Notes under the pieces: model-generated | Database searches by the model: none | Told to the model about the DNA's origin: nothing | Seen by the model: only the letters and a program-made list of their open reading frames with translations | Translations under genes and position numbers: made by a program | Shown: one piece after another, positions 1 through 8,623 of the stretch | Layout of the letters: every line of letters starts with the position of its first letter | How positions within the stretch are numbered: position 1 is the stretch's first letter | Assembly (NCBI RefSeq): GCF_040361255.1 | Contig: NZ_APNG01000005.1 | Coordinates: 161,655 to 225,654, forward strand | Reading direction: 5' to 3' | DNA length: 64,000 nucleotides | Source: Salinisphaera sp040361255 | GTDB taxonomy: Bacteria; Pseudomonadota; Gammaproteobacteria; Nevskiales; Salinisphaeraceae

Positions 1-56
1 TTTGACTCCAAGATTCGCTAATTTCGTCCTATCAACAGCATAGGAATACCAAGCGC

Positions 57-1652
57 ATGCGGCGATGGAACGGCTGGGGCGACGATACGATCGACAGGAA
101 GCTGCCGGCCACGGCGCGCGCGTTTCTGGAGTCGCGGCTGGGCCGGGGCGATGCGCTGCCCGATGAAAGTCTGGCGAACGCCTGTGCCCAGGTGCCCGAG
201 TCGCGCGTCGATGCGTTGCCGGGGTTCGATCGGTCCGCCGAGGCCCGGCTACGCCATGCGCATGGCCAAAGTTTTGCCGATTGGGCTGCGCTTCGGCATG
301 GACATGTCGGCCCCTTTCCGGATGCGGTGGCGTCGCCTGCAACCCATGAACAGACCCGGGCAGCGCTGGATGCCGCGCGCAGGGCCGGGGCGGTGGTCAT
401 CCCCTATGGTGGTGGCACCAGCGTGGTCGGCCACTTGAAGGTGATCGACGACGGCCGGCCGGTAGTCAGCGTGGATATGAGTGCCTGTGCGCGTCTGCTC
501 GATCTCGATGTGCACGATCGTATTGCGCGTATCGGCGCGGGTGCTGCCGGGCCGGTGGTCGAAGCCCAGTTGCGTGCGCAGGGTTTTGTGCTCGGCCACT
601 ATCCGCAGTCGTTCGACTATTCCACGCTCGGCGGGTGGGTCGTCACCCGTTCGGCCGGCCAGCAGTCGCGCCGTTACGGGCGTATCGAGCGTTTGTTGCA
701 CGGCGCACGCCTGGCCTGCCCGAATACGGATTTCGAGGTCGGCGGCCAGGTGGCTTCATCGGCCGGGCCGGATCTTCGCGAACTGGTGCTCGGTAGCGAA
801 GGCCGGCTGGGTATCGTGACCGAGGCGACAGTGCATATCACCCCGATCGCCGAGCGCGAATCCCTTCATGCCGTGTTCTTTGCCGACTGGCAGGCCGCGC
901 TCGCGGCAGCCCGCGCGATGACGCAGGCTGGGTTGCCCGTATCGATGCTGCGCGTATCCAACGAAGAGGAAACCGATACCCAGCTGCGTATTGCGGGCCA
1001 CGAATCGGCCATCGCCTGGCTGCGCCGTTATTTGAACGTGCGTGGTATCGGCGATCGGCCGGCCATGATGATGCTTGGCATCACCGGCAGCCGGCGCGAC
1101 ACGCGCCGCCTACGCGCGGATGCGCTGGCCCTGGCCCGCCATGCGGGTGGGGTGCACGTGGGCACGGCCATGGGCCGCGTCTGGGCGAAAAACCGGTTTG
1201 CCGGGGCCTATCTGCGTAATGGGCTGTGGGATGCCGGTTTTGCGGTCGACACCATGGAAACAGCCGTGCCCTGGTCGCGGGCGACTGCGACCATGACTGC
1301 GATGCAGCAGGCGGCCCATCTGGCGCTGCAGGCTTTCGATGAGCGCGCGCTCGCCTTCGCCCATCTGTCGCATGTCTATGGGGCGGGCTGCAGTATCTAC
1401 ATGACCGTGGTCTGGCGGCGTGGGCGCGATTACGCGACCGACATGGCGCGCTGGCGCGCACTCAAGCAGGCCGTGAGCGAGGCGATCGTCGCCTGTGGCG
1501 GCACGATCAGCCATCAGCACGGCGTGGGTTTCGACCACGCGCGGTATCTGGGCGCTGAGAAGGGCGAGGCGGGCCTGGGCCTGATCCGCGCTGCGCTCGC
1601 CGAGCTCGACCCACAGGGCATGATGAACCCGCACAAACTCGTTTCGAGGTAG
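57..1652 (+). CDS. FAD-linked oxidase, alkyl-DHAP synthase-like
   Basis: A 531-residue flavoprotein of the VAO/PCMH-type FAD-binding family. The FAD pyrophosphate loop PYGGGTSVVG lies at residues 116-125, and a GGWVVTRSAGQQSRRYG block typical of alkyl-dihydroxyacetonephosphate synthase follows. Near the C-terminus ISHQHGVGFDH (about 484-494) corresponds to the histidine-rich active-site loop of AGPS, with two of the three histidines kept. The end DPQGMMNPHKL is the usual family ending. Known AGPS exchanges the acyl chain of acyl-DHAP for a fatty alcohol to make ether lipid. Whether this protein does so or is another FAD oxidase is inferred only. The stop is 8 bases before the glpD start, so the three-gene set at 57-4761 is probably one operon. 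The start at 57 is the first ATG in the window, and the true promoter may lie further upstream. Confidence 0.8.
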   Translation: MRRWNGWGDDTIDRKLPATARAFLESRLGRGDALPDESLANACAQVPESRVDALPGFDRSAEARLRHAHGQSFADWAALRHGHVGPFPDAVASPATHEQTRAALDAARRAGAVVIPYGGGTSVVGHLKVIDDGRPVVSVDMSACARLLDLDVHDRIARIGAGAAGPVVEAQLRAQGFVLGHYPQSFDYSTLGGWVVTRSAGQQSRRYGRIERLLHGARLACPNTDFEVGGQVASSAGPDLRELVLGSEGRLGIVTEATVHITPIAERESLHAVFFADWQAALAAARAMTQAGLPVSMLRVSNEEETDTQLRIAGHESAIAWLRRYLNVRGIGDRPAMMMLGITGSRRDTRRLRADALALARHAGGVHVGTAMGRVWAKNRFAGAYLRNGLWDAGFAVDTMETAVPWSRATATMTAMQQAAHLALQAFDERALAFAHLSHVYGAGCSIYMTVVWRRGRDYATDMARWRALKQAVSEAIVACGGTISHQHGVGFDHARYLGAEKGEAGLGLIRAALAELDPQGMMNPHKLVSR

Positions 1653-1660
1653 GCAGGCCT

Positions 1661-3199
1661 ATGTGGAGCCAGCACTGGCGATCGGATTTCGAAACCGCCG
1701 CCGAGCAGTCATTCGATGTACTCGTGATCGGCGGCGGTATCACCGGCGCCGGGGTGGCGCTGGAAGCCGCTCGTGCCGGCCTGCGCGTGGCACTGATCGA
1801 GCAGAACGACTTTGCGTCGGGCACATCGAGCTGGTCGTCCAAGCTCGTGCACGGCGGGCTGCGCTATCTGGCCAGCGGCGACTGGCGGCTCACCCGTGAA
1901 TCGGTGCAGGAACGCCAGCGCCTGATGCACGATCTGCCGGGGCTCGTGTCGCCGCTGGATTTCATGCTGCCGGTCTATGCGCATGACAAGCCGGGCCGCT
2001 GGGCGCTGTATGCCGCGCTGGGCGTCTACGATCTGATGGCGCACAAGCGCTATTCGCACTACATGAAGCCGGCCGCGTTCTGTAGCCATATGCCGTATCT
2101 GAACAGCGACGGCCTCAGGGGCGGCTTCGTGTATCGGGACGCGCTCACCGACGACGTACGCCTGACCCTGCGCGTGCTCATCGAAGCACGCGCGCATGGG
2201 GCGCTGGCAGCCAACTATGTGCGCGCCGACGAATTGCTGTTCGAGGCCGATACCGTGGTCGGCGCGCGGGTCAGTGATCGCGAAACCGGGCAGTGCTTCG
2301 ATATTCGTGCAGGCGTGGTGGTCAATGCGACCGGGCCCTGGAGCGATCGCCTGCGTGCCCAGGTCGATGGCCCGGCCCAGCTGCGGCCGCTGCGCGGTTC
2401 GCATTTTGTCTTCCCGTTTCACGTGCTGCCGGTGGCCCGCGCGATCACGCTGTTTCACCCTACCGATCGGCGGCCGTTGTTCGCCATTCCCTGGCAGGGG
2501 GCGACCGTGTTCGGTACCACCGATCTCGATCACGACCAGTCGATGGACGAGGCGCCGCGCATGAGCGCGGCCGAGTCCGATTATCTGATCGAAGCGGCAC
2601 GCCATTATTTTCCCGGCCGCGATATAAAGGCAGCCGATGCGCTCTCCAGTTTCGCGGGTGTGCGCCCGATCGTGCGCGGCGCGCCGGGCGCCTCGGCGTC
2701 CGAGGAATCGCGCGAATCGGCGATCGAGCGCGAGAAAGGGTTGATCACCGTCACCGGCGGCAAGCTCACCACTTTTCGCGTAACCGCCAACGATGTGCTC
2801 GAACAGGTAGGCGTCGCACTCGGCCGGCGCTTCGTGCGTAATGAAAAGGCCCCCATCATTCACGGCGTGCAGGGTGGCGAACACGCCCGTGGCGCGGTGC
2901 GGCACGGGCCGGAATTTGTGCAGATGGCCTCTCGGCCCGACGACGACACGCGCCTGGGTACGACCGACTACCGCTGGCGCGAACTGCGCTATGCGCTGGC
3001 GCACGAAGCGGTGGTTCATCTCGATGACCTGTTGCTGCGTCGCACCCGGGCCGGGCTGTTGCTCGCCGAGGGCGGGCTGGCCGAACTGCCGGCTCTGGAA
3101 TCGCTGGTGCGCGACACGCTCGGCTGGGACGCAACGCGCTGGAATACGGAAGTCGAGCGCTATCTTGCGCACTGGCAACAGGTGCACGCGCCAGCATGA
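1661..3199 (+). CDS. glpD: Aerobic glycerol-3-phosphate dehydrogenase
   Basis: 512 residues, close to the usual length of GlpD (about 500). The dinucleotide-binding motif GGGITGAG is at residues 24-31, followed by the family block SSKLVHGGLRYL. TVFGTTDLDHD and VTGGKLTTFR are further conserved stretches of the FAD domain. A C-terminal helical domain follows. It oxidises sn-glycerol 3-phosphate to DHAP at the inner membrane and passes electrons to quinone. It sits between an AGPS-like gene and a sugar kinase, and its stop overlaps the next start by four bases (ATGA). DHAP production is consistent with feeding an ether-lipid or glycerol pathway. No GlpR-type operator was recognised. Confidence 0.92.
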   Translation: MWSQHWRSDFETAAEQSFDVLVIGGGITGAGVALEAARAGLRVALIEQNDFASGTSSWSSKLVHGGLRYLASGDWRLTRESVQERQRLMHDLPGLVSPLDFMLPVYAHDKPGRWALYAALGVYDLMAHKRYSHYMKPAAFCSHMPYLNSDGLRGGFVYRDALTDDVRLTLRVLIEARAHGALAANYVRADELLFEADTVVGARVSDRETGQCFDIRAGVVVNATGPWSDRLRAQVDGPAQLRPLRGSHFVFPFHVLPVARAITLFHPTDRRPLFAIPWQGATVFGTTDLDHDQSMDEAPRMSAAESDYLIEAARHYFPGRDIKAADALSSFAGVRPIVRGAPGASASEESRESAIEREKGLITVTGGKLTTFRVTANDVLEQVGVALGRRFVRNEKAPIIHGVQGGEHARGAVRHGPEFVQMASRPDDDTRLGTTDYRWRELRYALAHEAVVHLDDLLLRRTRAGLLLAEGGLAELPALESLVRDTLGWDATRWNTEVERYLAHWQQVHAPA

Positions 3200-4761
3200 G
3201 CACGCGCGACCGGCTGCTGGCGATCGATGTCGGCACCCAGAGCGTGCGCGCGCTGGTATTCGATCGCCACGGCACACTGCATGCCCGCATACAGAGTCAC
3301 ATCGAGCCCCCGTATCATGCCCCCGAGCCGGGCTATGCCGAACAGCAGGCGTCGGTGTTCTGGGATGCGATCGTGGCGGCGTGCAAGGCCCTGCACCGCG
3401 AACATCCCGACATGGGCGCGCGTATTGCCGGCATGGCGTTGACCGCACAACGCGCGACCAGCGTATTTCTGGATGCCGATGACCAGCCCATCGGACCGGC
3501 GATTTCCTGGCTCGACCAACGCCGGGCGACCGAAGTGCCGGCCCTGCCGCGGCTGTGGCGAACCTTATTTGCCGTGCTGGGGCTGACCGGCACGATCGAC
3601 AGCTTTCAGCGTGCTGCCCCCGCCAACTGGCGCGCCGCCCACACGCCCGAGGCGCATCGACGAACCCGCCGCGCCGTGCTGCTATCGGGCTATCTGGTGC
3701 ATCGGTTGACCGGCGTCTGGCGCGACAGCGTGAGTGCCCAGGTCGGCTATCTGCCGTTCGACTACAAACGCCGCCGTTGGGCATCGCGCTTCGACTGGAA
3801 ATGGCGGGCGGTGGCGATCGCACGTGATCAATTGCCGGAACTGGTCGAGCCGGGCGAACCGCTGGGCATGCTCACCGACGGGGCGGCACGTGCGTTGGGC
3901 CTGGCGCCGGGGCTGGGCGTATTCAGCGCCGGTGCGGACAAGGCCTGCGAGGTGCTCGGCTGTGGCGCAATCGATGCGCAGACAGCCTGCGTATCGCTGG
4001 GCACCACGGCCACGATCAATACCTGCCGCTCTGTCTATCGGGAGGTCACACGCTTCGTGCCGGCCTACCCGGCAGCAGTGCCGGGCTATTTCACCGACGA
4101 GATCCAGATCTATCGCGGTTTCTGGCTGGTGTCGTGGTTCAAGCAGGAATTCGCGCTGGACACCGTGGATGCCGCCGCGCGCGAACAGCGCGCCGCCGAG
4201 GCCCTGCTCGACGAGCGCATCGCGCCGATCGGCCCCGGCAGCGATGGCCTGGTGGTATTGCCGACCTGGTCGCCCGGCGTGCGTATACCCGGCCCGGAAG
4301 CACGGGGCGCGATTATCGGCTTTACCGATACCCACACCCGGGCCCATGTCTATCGCGCCATCCTCGAAGGCCTGGCATTCGCCCTGCGCGAAGGCCGCGA
4401 GCGTATCGAAAAACGTACCCACGGCCCGATCACCTGCCTGCGGGTGTCCGGCGGTGGCTCCCAGTCCGATCAGGCGATGCAGATTCTGGCCGATGTATTC
4501 GGCCTGCCGGCCGAGCGCGCGCATACGCATGAAACCAGTGGGCTGGGTGCGGCGATCAATACGGCCGTGGGCCTGGGCTGGTATGCCGACCATGCGGCCG
4601 CGGTCCAGGCGATGGTGCATGCGGGCGCGCATTTCGTGCCCAATCCGCTCGCGATCGCGGCCTACGACACGATCTATCGCGATGTCTTTCGCGGGCTGTA
4701 CGCGCGTTTGAAACCGGTCTTCTGTCGGATTCGAACGACCTTCGGTACGCAGGCGGATTAA
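3196..4761 (+). CDS. FGGY-family carbohydrate kinase (glycerol kinase-like)
   Basis: 521 residues with the ASKHA kinase fold. The phosphate-1 motif LAIDVGTQSVRALVFD is at the N-terminus, GADKACEVLG lies mid-protein, and RVSGGGSQSDQAMQILAD with HETSGLGAAI forms the adenosine motif near the C-terminus. FGGY kinases phosphorylate glycerol, xylulose and related polyols. The neighbouring glpD suggests glycerol or a glycerol-like substrate, but this is not a canonical GlpK sequence and the substrate is uncertain. Translation is probably coupled to glpD through the ATGA overlap. It ends 21 bases before the convergent gene at 4783. Confidence 0.85.
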   Translation: MSTRDRLLAIDVGTQSVRALVFDRHGTLHARIQSHIEPPYHAPEPGYAEQQASVFWDAIVAACKALHREHPDMGARIAGMALTAQRATSVFLDADDQPIGPAISWLDQRRATEVPALPRLWRTLFAVLGLTGTIDSFQRAAPANWRAAHTPEAHRRTRRAVLLSGYLVHRLTGVWRDSVSAQVGYLPFDYKRRRWASRFDWKWRAVAIARDQLPELVEPGEPLGMLTDGAARALGLAPGLGVFSAGADKACEVLGCGAIDAQTACVSLGTTATINTCRSVYREVTRFVPAYPAAVPGYFTDEIQIYRGFWLVSWFKQEFALDTVDAAAREQRAAEALLDERIAPIGPGSDGLVVLPTWSPGVRIPGPEARGAIIGFTDTHTRAHVYRAILEGLAFALREGRERIEKRTHGPITCLRVSGGGSQSDQAMQILADVFGLPAERAHTHETSGLGAAINTAVGLGWYADHAAAVQAMVHAGAHFVPNPLAIAAYDTIYRDVFRGLYARLKPVFCRIRTTFGTQAD

Positions 4762-4782
4762 GGCCGCGAGCGCTGGGGCGGG

Positions 4783-6228
4783 TCAGCTGCGCATGCGCAG
4801 CGTGGCAACGATCCGGCTGGCCAGCACCGCCAGTGTGGCCGCGATAAACGGGTTCACCGCAAAACGAAAGCGCTGGTTTTCGTCCACTTCGAAGGCATTG
4901 CCGATCACGCTGACGTACATGATGTTGAGCCACAGAAAGATCAGCGTGGCATCGACTGCGCTCACCCGGCGCCTGATCGCACAGCGAACGAGCACGAACA
5001 GACCGTAGAGCACGGCCAGCGTATAGCCGATCGTGATCAGAATACCGATCTGGCCGTCTTCGAGATCGAATTTCGGTTCGGTGGGATAGATCGGCTGGCC
5101 GGCCAGCAACAGTGAAAACGCGCGGCTGTAGGGTTCGATCGCGGCCCGGTTGTCCTGCAGGAACGGATAATCGCTGGAGGGGCGCATGAACATCAACCAC
5201 GCCGTGCCCATCGATTGCAGATAAAACTCGGGATGGATGCGCACCGCGGTGATGGCATCGGCCAGCGCCTGCTCCGACACATCCGCATAGGCCAGATGGT
5301 TGTAGTTCACATGGCCGGTGGACTTGCGCTTCTGATCGAGCACGGTGATGCCGGTGGGTTCGACCTTGTCGAAGATGTCGGCATACGCCTCGGGCGTGTT
5401 GAAGGGGAAATCCATTAGCGCCATGTCAGTGAGCGTACCGGCGGCGACCATGCGCTCGCGCTCGGGTTTGTCGATGGCCAGGGTCGTAAGTTTGGACAGA
5501 CTCATGCCCATCCAGTCGGAGGTGGCGAAATGGCCGGTGACCATCAGATTCTTGCCGTACAGGGCGAACACCAGCACAAGCGGCACGAGCGCGGCCGCGA
5601 ACACGGCCTTGCGATGGCCCGGCAGTACCAGCCCGCAGAACAGGGCCAGCACCACGAACCATTGCCACTGGAACATGGAGCGCGTATAGATCAACGCCGC
5701 CATGGCGAAAAACAGTGCCAGCGCGCGCACGAATGTGAAGCGTTCCATGCACAGATGAAACAGCCAGGCGATGGTGCCCAGCAGCGCCAGAATCATCAGC
5801 GTGTAATAGGGAATCGCCTCGTAGAGTACGAGCGCGGGGGTGAGCATGAACAGCGTCGCTACGCCGAAGGCCAGCTTCGGGTTGTCGGTGAGCTTGCGCA
5901 CCAGCGAATACAGCAGCAGCACGCTGGCAATGGCCAGCGCGCTGTAGAGCGCACGAAACGCGATGGTGAGGGTGAGCGGATCGTCCCCGAGCTTGAGCAC
6001 CAGGCCGATGACGAGGTTGTACAGCGGCGGCTGGCCCGGCATGTAGAACAGGCTTTCGGCCAGGTTTTCGCGTAGCAGTACCGGATCGAGTAGCTGCCAG
6101 GAGGTCGCGATCGGTTCCAGGTCGAAACGTACGCCCGCGGCGAAGAAACACAGCCGCGATATCACATAAATACCGATCAGCCAGAGTGCCGGATGGTCCG
6201 AGGGGTAATGAAACGCGTCTTTCTTCAT
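4783..6228 (-). CDS. GT-C type integral membrane glycosyltransferase candidate
   Basis: 481 residues with about ten or more hydrophobic segments. A first membrane span (about residues 14-31) is followed by an acidic loop with RFDLEP, and then YMPGQPPLYN, which resembles the N-terminal part of ArnT/PMT-type transferases that use polyprenyl-phosphate sugars. The start ATG at 6228 lies 13 bases after the DprE2-like stop, so it is the last gene of the minus-strand operon 11069-4783. The context suggests it transfers arabinofuranose from polyprenyl phosphate to an acceptor outside the cytoplasm. That is inference: no exact family was recognised, and ArnT itself is unlikely because no other Ara4N genes are present. 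Confidence 0.6.
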   Translation of the reverse strand: MKKDAFHYPSDHPALWLIGIYVISRLCFFAAGVRFDLEPIATSWQLLDPVLLRENLAESLFYMPGQPPLYNLVIGLVLKLGDDPLTLTIAFRALYSALAIASVLLLYSLVRKLTDNPKLAFGVATLFMLTPALVLYEAIPYYTLMILALLGTIAWLFHLCMERFTFVRALALFFAMAALIYTRSMFQWQWFVVLALFCGLVLPGHRKAVFAAALVPLVLVFALYGKNLMVTGHFATSDWMGMSLSKLTTLAIDKPERERMVAAGTLTDMALMDFPFNTPEAYADIFDKVEPTGITVLDQKRKSTGHVNYNHLAYADVSEQALADAITAVRIHPEFYLQSMGTAWLMFMRPSSDYPFLQDNRAAIEPYSRAFSLLLAGQPIYPTEPKFDLEDGQIGILITIGYTLAVLYGLFVLVRCAIRRRVSAVDATLIFLWLNIMYVSVIGNAFEVDENQRFRFAVNPFIAATLAVLASRIVATLRMRS

Positions 6229-6241
6229 GGACCGTCGATCC

Positions 6242-6979
6242 CTAAAGCCCGGTGCGATGAAAGATCGCCCGCGGCAGCGCGGTGATGATGGTCATGATCA
6301 AACGCCAGAAGCCGGGGGTGTAGCACACGGCCGTGCCTTTCTCGATGGCCTTGTGAATATCACCGCCGACCTTCTCGGGGCTGGCGAACAGCGGGCCCTT
6401 GTCGAAATCGGCGGTCATGGGTGTATCGACCATGCCGGGGCGAATGGTCACCACCTGCACGCCGGCCTTGAACAGGCGATGGCGCAGACCGTCCATGAAG
6501 GCGTTCAGGCCGGCCTTGGCACTGCCGTAGACATAGTTGCTGGCACGGCCGCGATCGCCGGCCACCGACGAAATCGCGGCGATCGTGCCGTGGCCCTGGC
6601 GTTCGAAGCGATTGGCGATATCGGTGAGCAGGGCAACAACGCTCACCGCATTGGTATGCCAGGCGGCCACCGCCGCTGCGGGATCGGCCGCGCAGGCCTG
6701 CTGGTCGGGCAGGGTGCCGTAGGCAACCAGCACCGTATCCAGGCCGCCGAGGGCGGCCTCAGCCGCATCGATCATCGGCGCGTGGGCAGACAGATCGTCG
6801 GCATCCATGACCTGTGTGGCCACGGTGGATGCGCCGCGCACTTTCAGGTCGTCGGCGATGGCTTTCAGCCGGGCTTCGTTGCGCCCGGTCAGAAACAGTG
6901 CATCGCCGCTGGCGGCAAAACGACGGGCGGTCTGTTCGGCGATGGTCGAGGTCGCGCCGACGATCAGGATTTTTCGCAT
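6242..6979 (-). CDS. dprE2: DprE2-like SDR reductase (polyprenyl-P-arabinose epimerase subunit)
   Basis: 245 residues from the ATG at 6979. The Rossmann motif GATSTIAE is at the very N-terminus, and the SDR catalytic set is seen as SSVAGDRGRASNYVYGSAKAG (Ser, then YxxxK). The C-terminal TPGFWRLIMTIITALPRAIF resembles the end of mycobacterial DprE2. DprE2 reduces the 2-keto intermediate made by DprE1, giving polyprenylphosphoryl-arabinose with NADH. A longer frame to 7030 adds 17 residues that do not fit the family start. The gene is separated from the dprE1-like gene by 280 bases of AT-rich repeat sequence and is followed after 13 bases by the GT-C gene. Confidence 0.85.
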   Translation of the reverse strand: MRKILIVGATSTIAEQTARRFAASGDALFLTGRNEARLKAIADDLKVRGASTVATQVMDADDLSAHAPMIDAAEAALGGLDTVLVAYGTLPDQQACAADPAAAVAAWHTNAVSVVALLTDIANRFERQGHGTIAAISSVAGDRGRASNYVYGSAKAGLNAFMDGLRHRLFKAGVQVVTIRPGMVDTPMTADFDKGPLFASPEKVGGDIHKAIEKGTAVCYTPGFWRLIMTIITALPRAIFHRTGL

Positions 6980-7030
6980 ATCACTCGCTCGACTTTTTAG
7001 ACGAAGACGTTCGTGCATTGGGTGAGACAC

Positions 7031-7259
7031 TCAGCTGGCTGAGTCCAGGAAAGTATTTTGTCTGCAAATAAACGCGAATACGCGCAAATAAGGCAGGAGA
7101 AAATGCTTTGCATTCGCAGGCTTTTAGCCACAGGCGCAATCAAGCCATCAACTGAGATTTCTACATAAAAAGACGATGGTCCGCAGATGCCGCGGATTAG
7201 CGTCGATGAGTAAGTAAAAGGTACGTATTTGCGCTCATTGGCGTTCATTTGCGGGCTTT
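7031..7259. repeat. AT-rich intergenic island with imperfect inverted repeat
   Basis: The stretch between the DprE1-like and DprE2-like genes is much richer in A+T than its surroundings. Two 28-base arms, 7063-7090 (TGCAAATAAACGCGAATA onward) and 7226-7253, are inverted copies matching at 23 of 28 positions. They enclose about 135 bases. The GCAAATnAACGC core resembles intergenic repeats seen in many bacteria. No gene was found inside. Confidence 0.6.
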
Positions 7260-8588
7260 TCATTTTCCATGATTGTTCTGATCCGTTACGCGTCGCCAGA
7301 AATTCGAGGAAAAAGCCGGGTCCACAAAGGTCTTGAAGCGTTCCAGATTGGGGAAATACTCGTCGAACGCGGCTGCGCTCATGCGCGCATCCTTGGCCGG
7401 ATACACCGCACCGCCCGCTGCGCGCACGATGTCGTCGAGCGCCTCCAGCAGCTCGAACGTTTCGCGCCCGCGGTTGGGAAAGTCCAGCGCCAGTGTCACG
7501 CCCGGGCGCGGAAACGACATCAGCCCGGGCGATGGCACATCGCCGAATACCTTGAGCACCGACAGAAACGAGCCTGCCCCGGCTGCGGCGATACGTTCCA
7601 GCAGCTCGGCTACGGCATCGCGCGCGTCGGCGTGTGGCACCACGCACTGATACTGCAGGAAGCCGTTCGGCCCGTAGGCACGGTTCCAGTGCCTGATGCC
7701 ATCCAGCGGGTAGAAATACGGCTGGTAGTGCTGGGTGTCGCGGCTGCGCGCCTTGAGCTTGCGCCGAAAATAGAGCGTGTTGAGCGGGCGCAGGGTGAGC
7801 GGGTTGATCATCGACACCGGGGTGACGAAAGGAAACGTCGGCCCGCCGCGCTTGCGCGGGTCCGGCTGCTGGCCGAGTGCGGGTTTGTGATTGGCCCGCA
7901 TGAACCAGCCGCGGCCGAGATTCGCGCCGCGCGCGCTGCAGTCCACCCAGGCGACCGTATATTCGTAGTCGCGGTCGGAGGCGGCGGATAGTTCGAAGAA
8001 CTCATCCAGATTGGCAAAGCGCAGCGTGTCCACGTCCATGAACGGGCCTTCGATACGCTTGAGCGCGACCGTGGCTTTGGTCACCAGCCCGGTCAGCCCC
8101 AGCCCGCCGATGGTGGCCGCGAACCACTCGCGGTTTTCCTCGGGCGTGCATACGAGCGTGCTGCCGTCCGAACGCAGCAGTTCCAGCTCGCGTACATGAC
8201 AGCCGAAGGTGCCGGCCACGTGATGATTCTTGCCGTGGACATCGTTGGCAATCGCGCCCCCCACCGATACGAACTGGGTGCCCGGTGTGACCGGTAGAAA
8301 CCAGCCCTGGGGCACGGCCAGTTCCAGAATATCGGCCAGCAGCACGCCGGCCTCGCATTCAATGATGCCGCTGGCCGGGTCGAAGGCGATGAACCGGTCG
8401 AGGCTGCCCATATCCAGCAGCGTACCGTCGTTGTTCAGACAGCTGTCGCCGTAGCTGCGGCCATTGCCGTAGGCCAGTAGCGGCGTATCCGAGGCGGGCA
8501 ATACGCTCGGCCGCGCGCCCGGGCGCTGGACGCGGGCAGGGTGGCTGGCCGGATAGCGGCCCCAGGATGGATGGCTCGATGCGCTCAT
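7260..8588 (-). CDS. dprE1: DprE1-like FAD oxidase (polyprenyl-P-ribose 2'-oxidase)
   Basis: 442 residues. The FAD loop GNGRSYGDS is at 41-49, and NDVHGKNHHVAGTFG (about 115-129) matches the DprE1 block holding the catalytic-site histidine. YPLDGIRHWNRAYGPNGF (293-310), with LQYQ directly after it, and LKVFG also match DprE1. Lys399 (YPAKDAR) corresponds to the mycobacterial active-site Lys418. DprE1 oxidises the 2'-hydroxyl of polyprenylphosphoryl-ribose, and with DprE2 this gives the arabinose epimer. The position of mycobacterial Cys387, the covalent target of benzothiazinones, appears to be Ala367 (TLALDF). The start ATG is 35 bases after the UbiA gene. Confidence 0.88.
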   Translation of the reverse strand: MSASSHPSWGRYPASHPARVQRPGARPSVLPASDTPLLAYGNGRSYGDSCLNNDGTLLDMGSLDRFIAFDPASGIIECEAGVLLADILELAVPQGWFLPVTPGTQFVSVGGAIANDVHGKNHHVAGTFGCHVRELELLRSDGSTLVCTPEENREWFAATIGGLGLTGLVTKATVALKRIEGPFMDVDTLRFANLDEFFELSAASDRDYEYTVAWVDCSARGANLGRGWFMRANHKPALGQQPDPRKRGGPTFPFVTPVSMINPLTLRPLNTLYFRRKLKARSRDTQHYQPYFYPLDGIRHWNRAYGPNGFLQYQCVVPHADARDAVAELLERIAAAGAGSFLSVLKVFGDVPSPGLMSFPRPGVTLALDFPNRGRETFELLEALDDIVRAAGGAVYPAKDARMSAAAFDEYFPNLERFKTFVDPAFSSNFWRRVTDQNNHGK

Positions 8589-8623
8589 GGCCGTAGCCTA
8601 TCGATTACCGCGGCACCCATCGA

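Noticed and set aside
1709..3823. Long antisense frame opposite glpD and the kinase gene
   Set aside because: The plus-strand proteins show clear family motifs and operon spacing, while the antisense product resembles no protein.
4783..6228. Identification as ArnT (lipid A aminoarabinose transferase)
   Set aside because: Other arn genes are absent, and the neighbours point to arabinofuranose and not aminoarabinose. Only a GT-C membrane protein can be supported.
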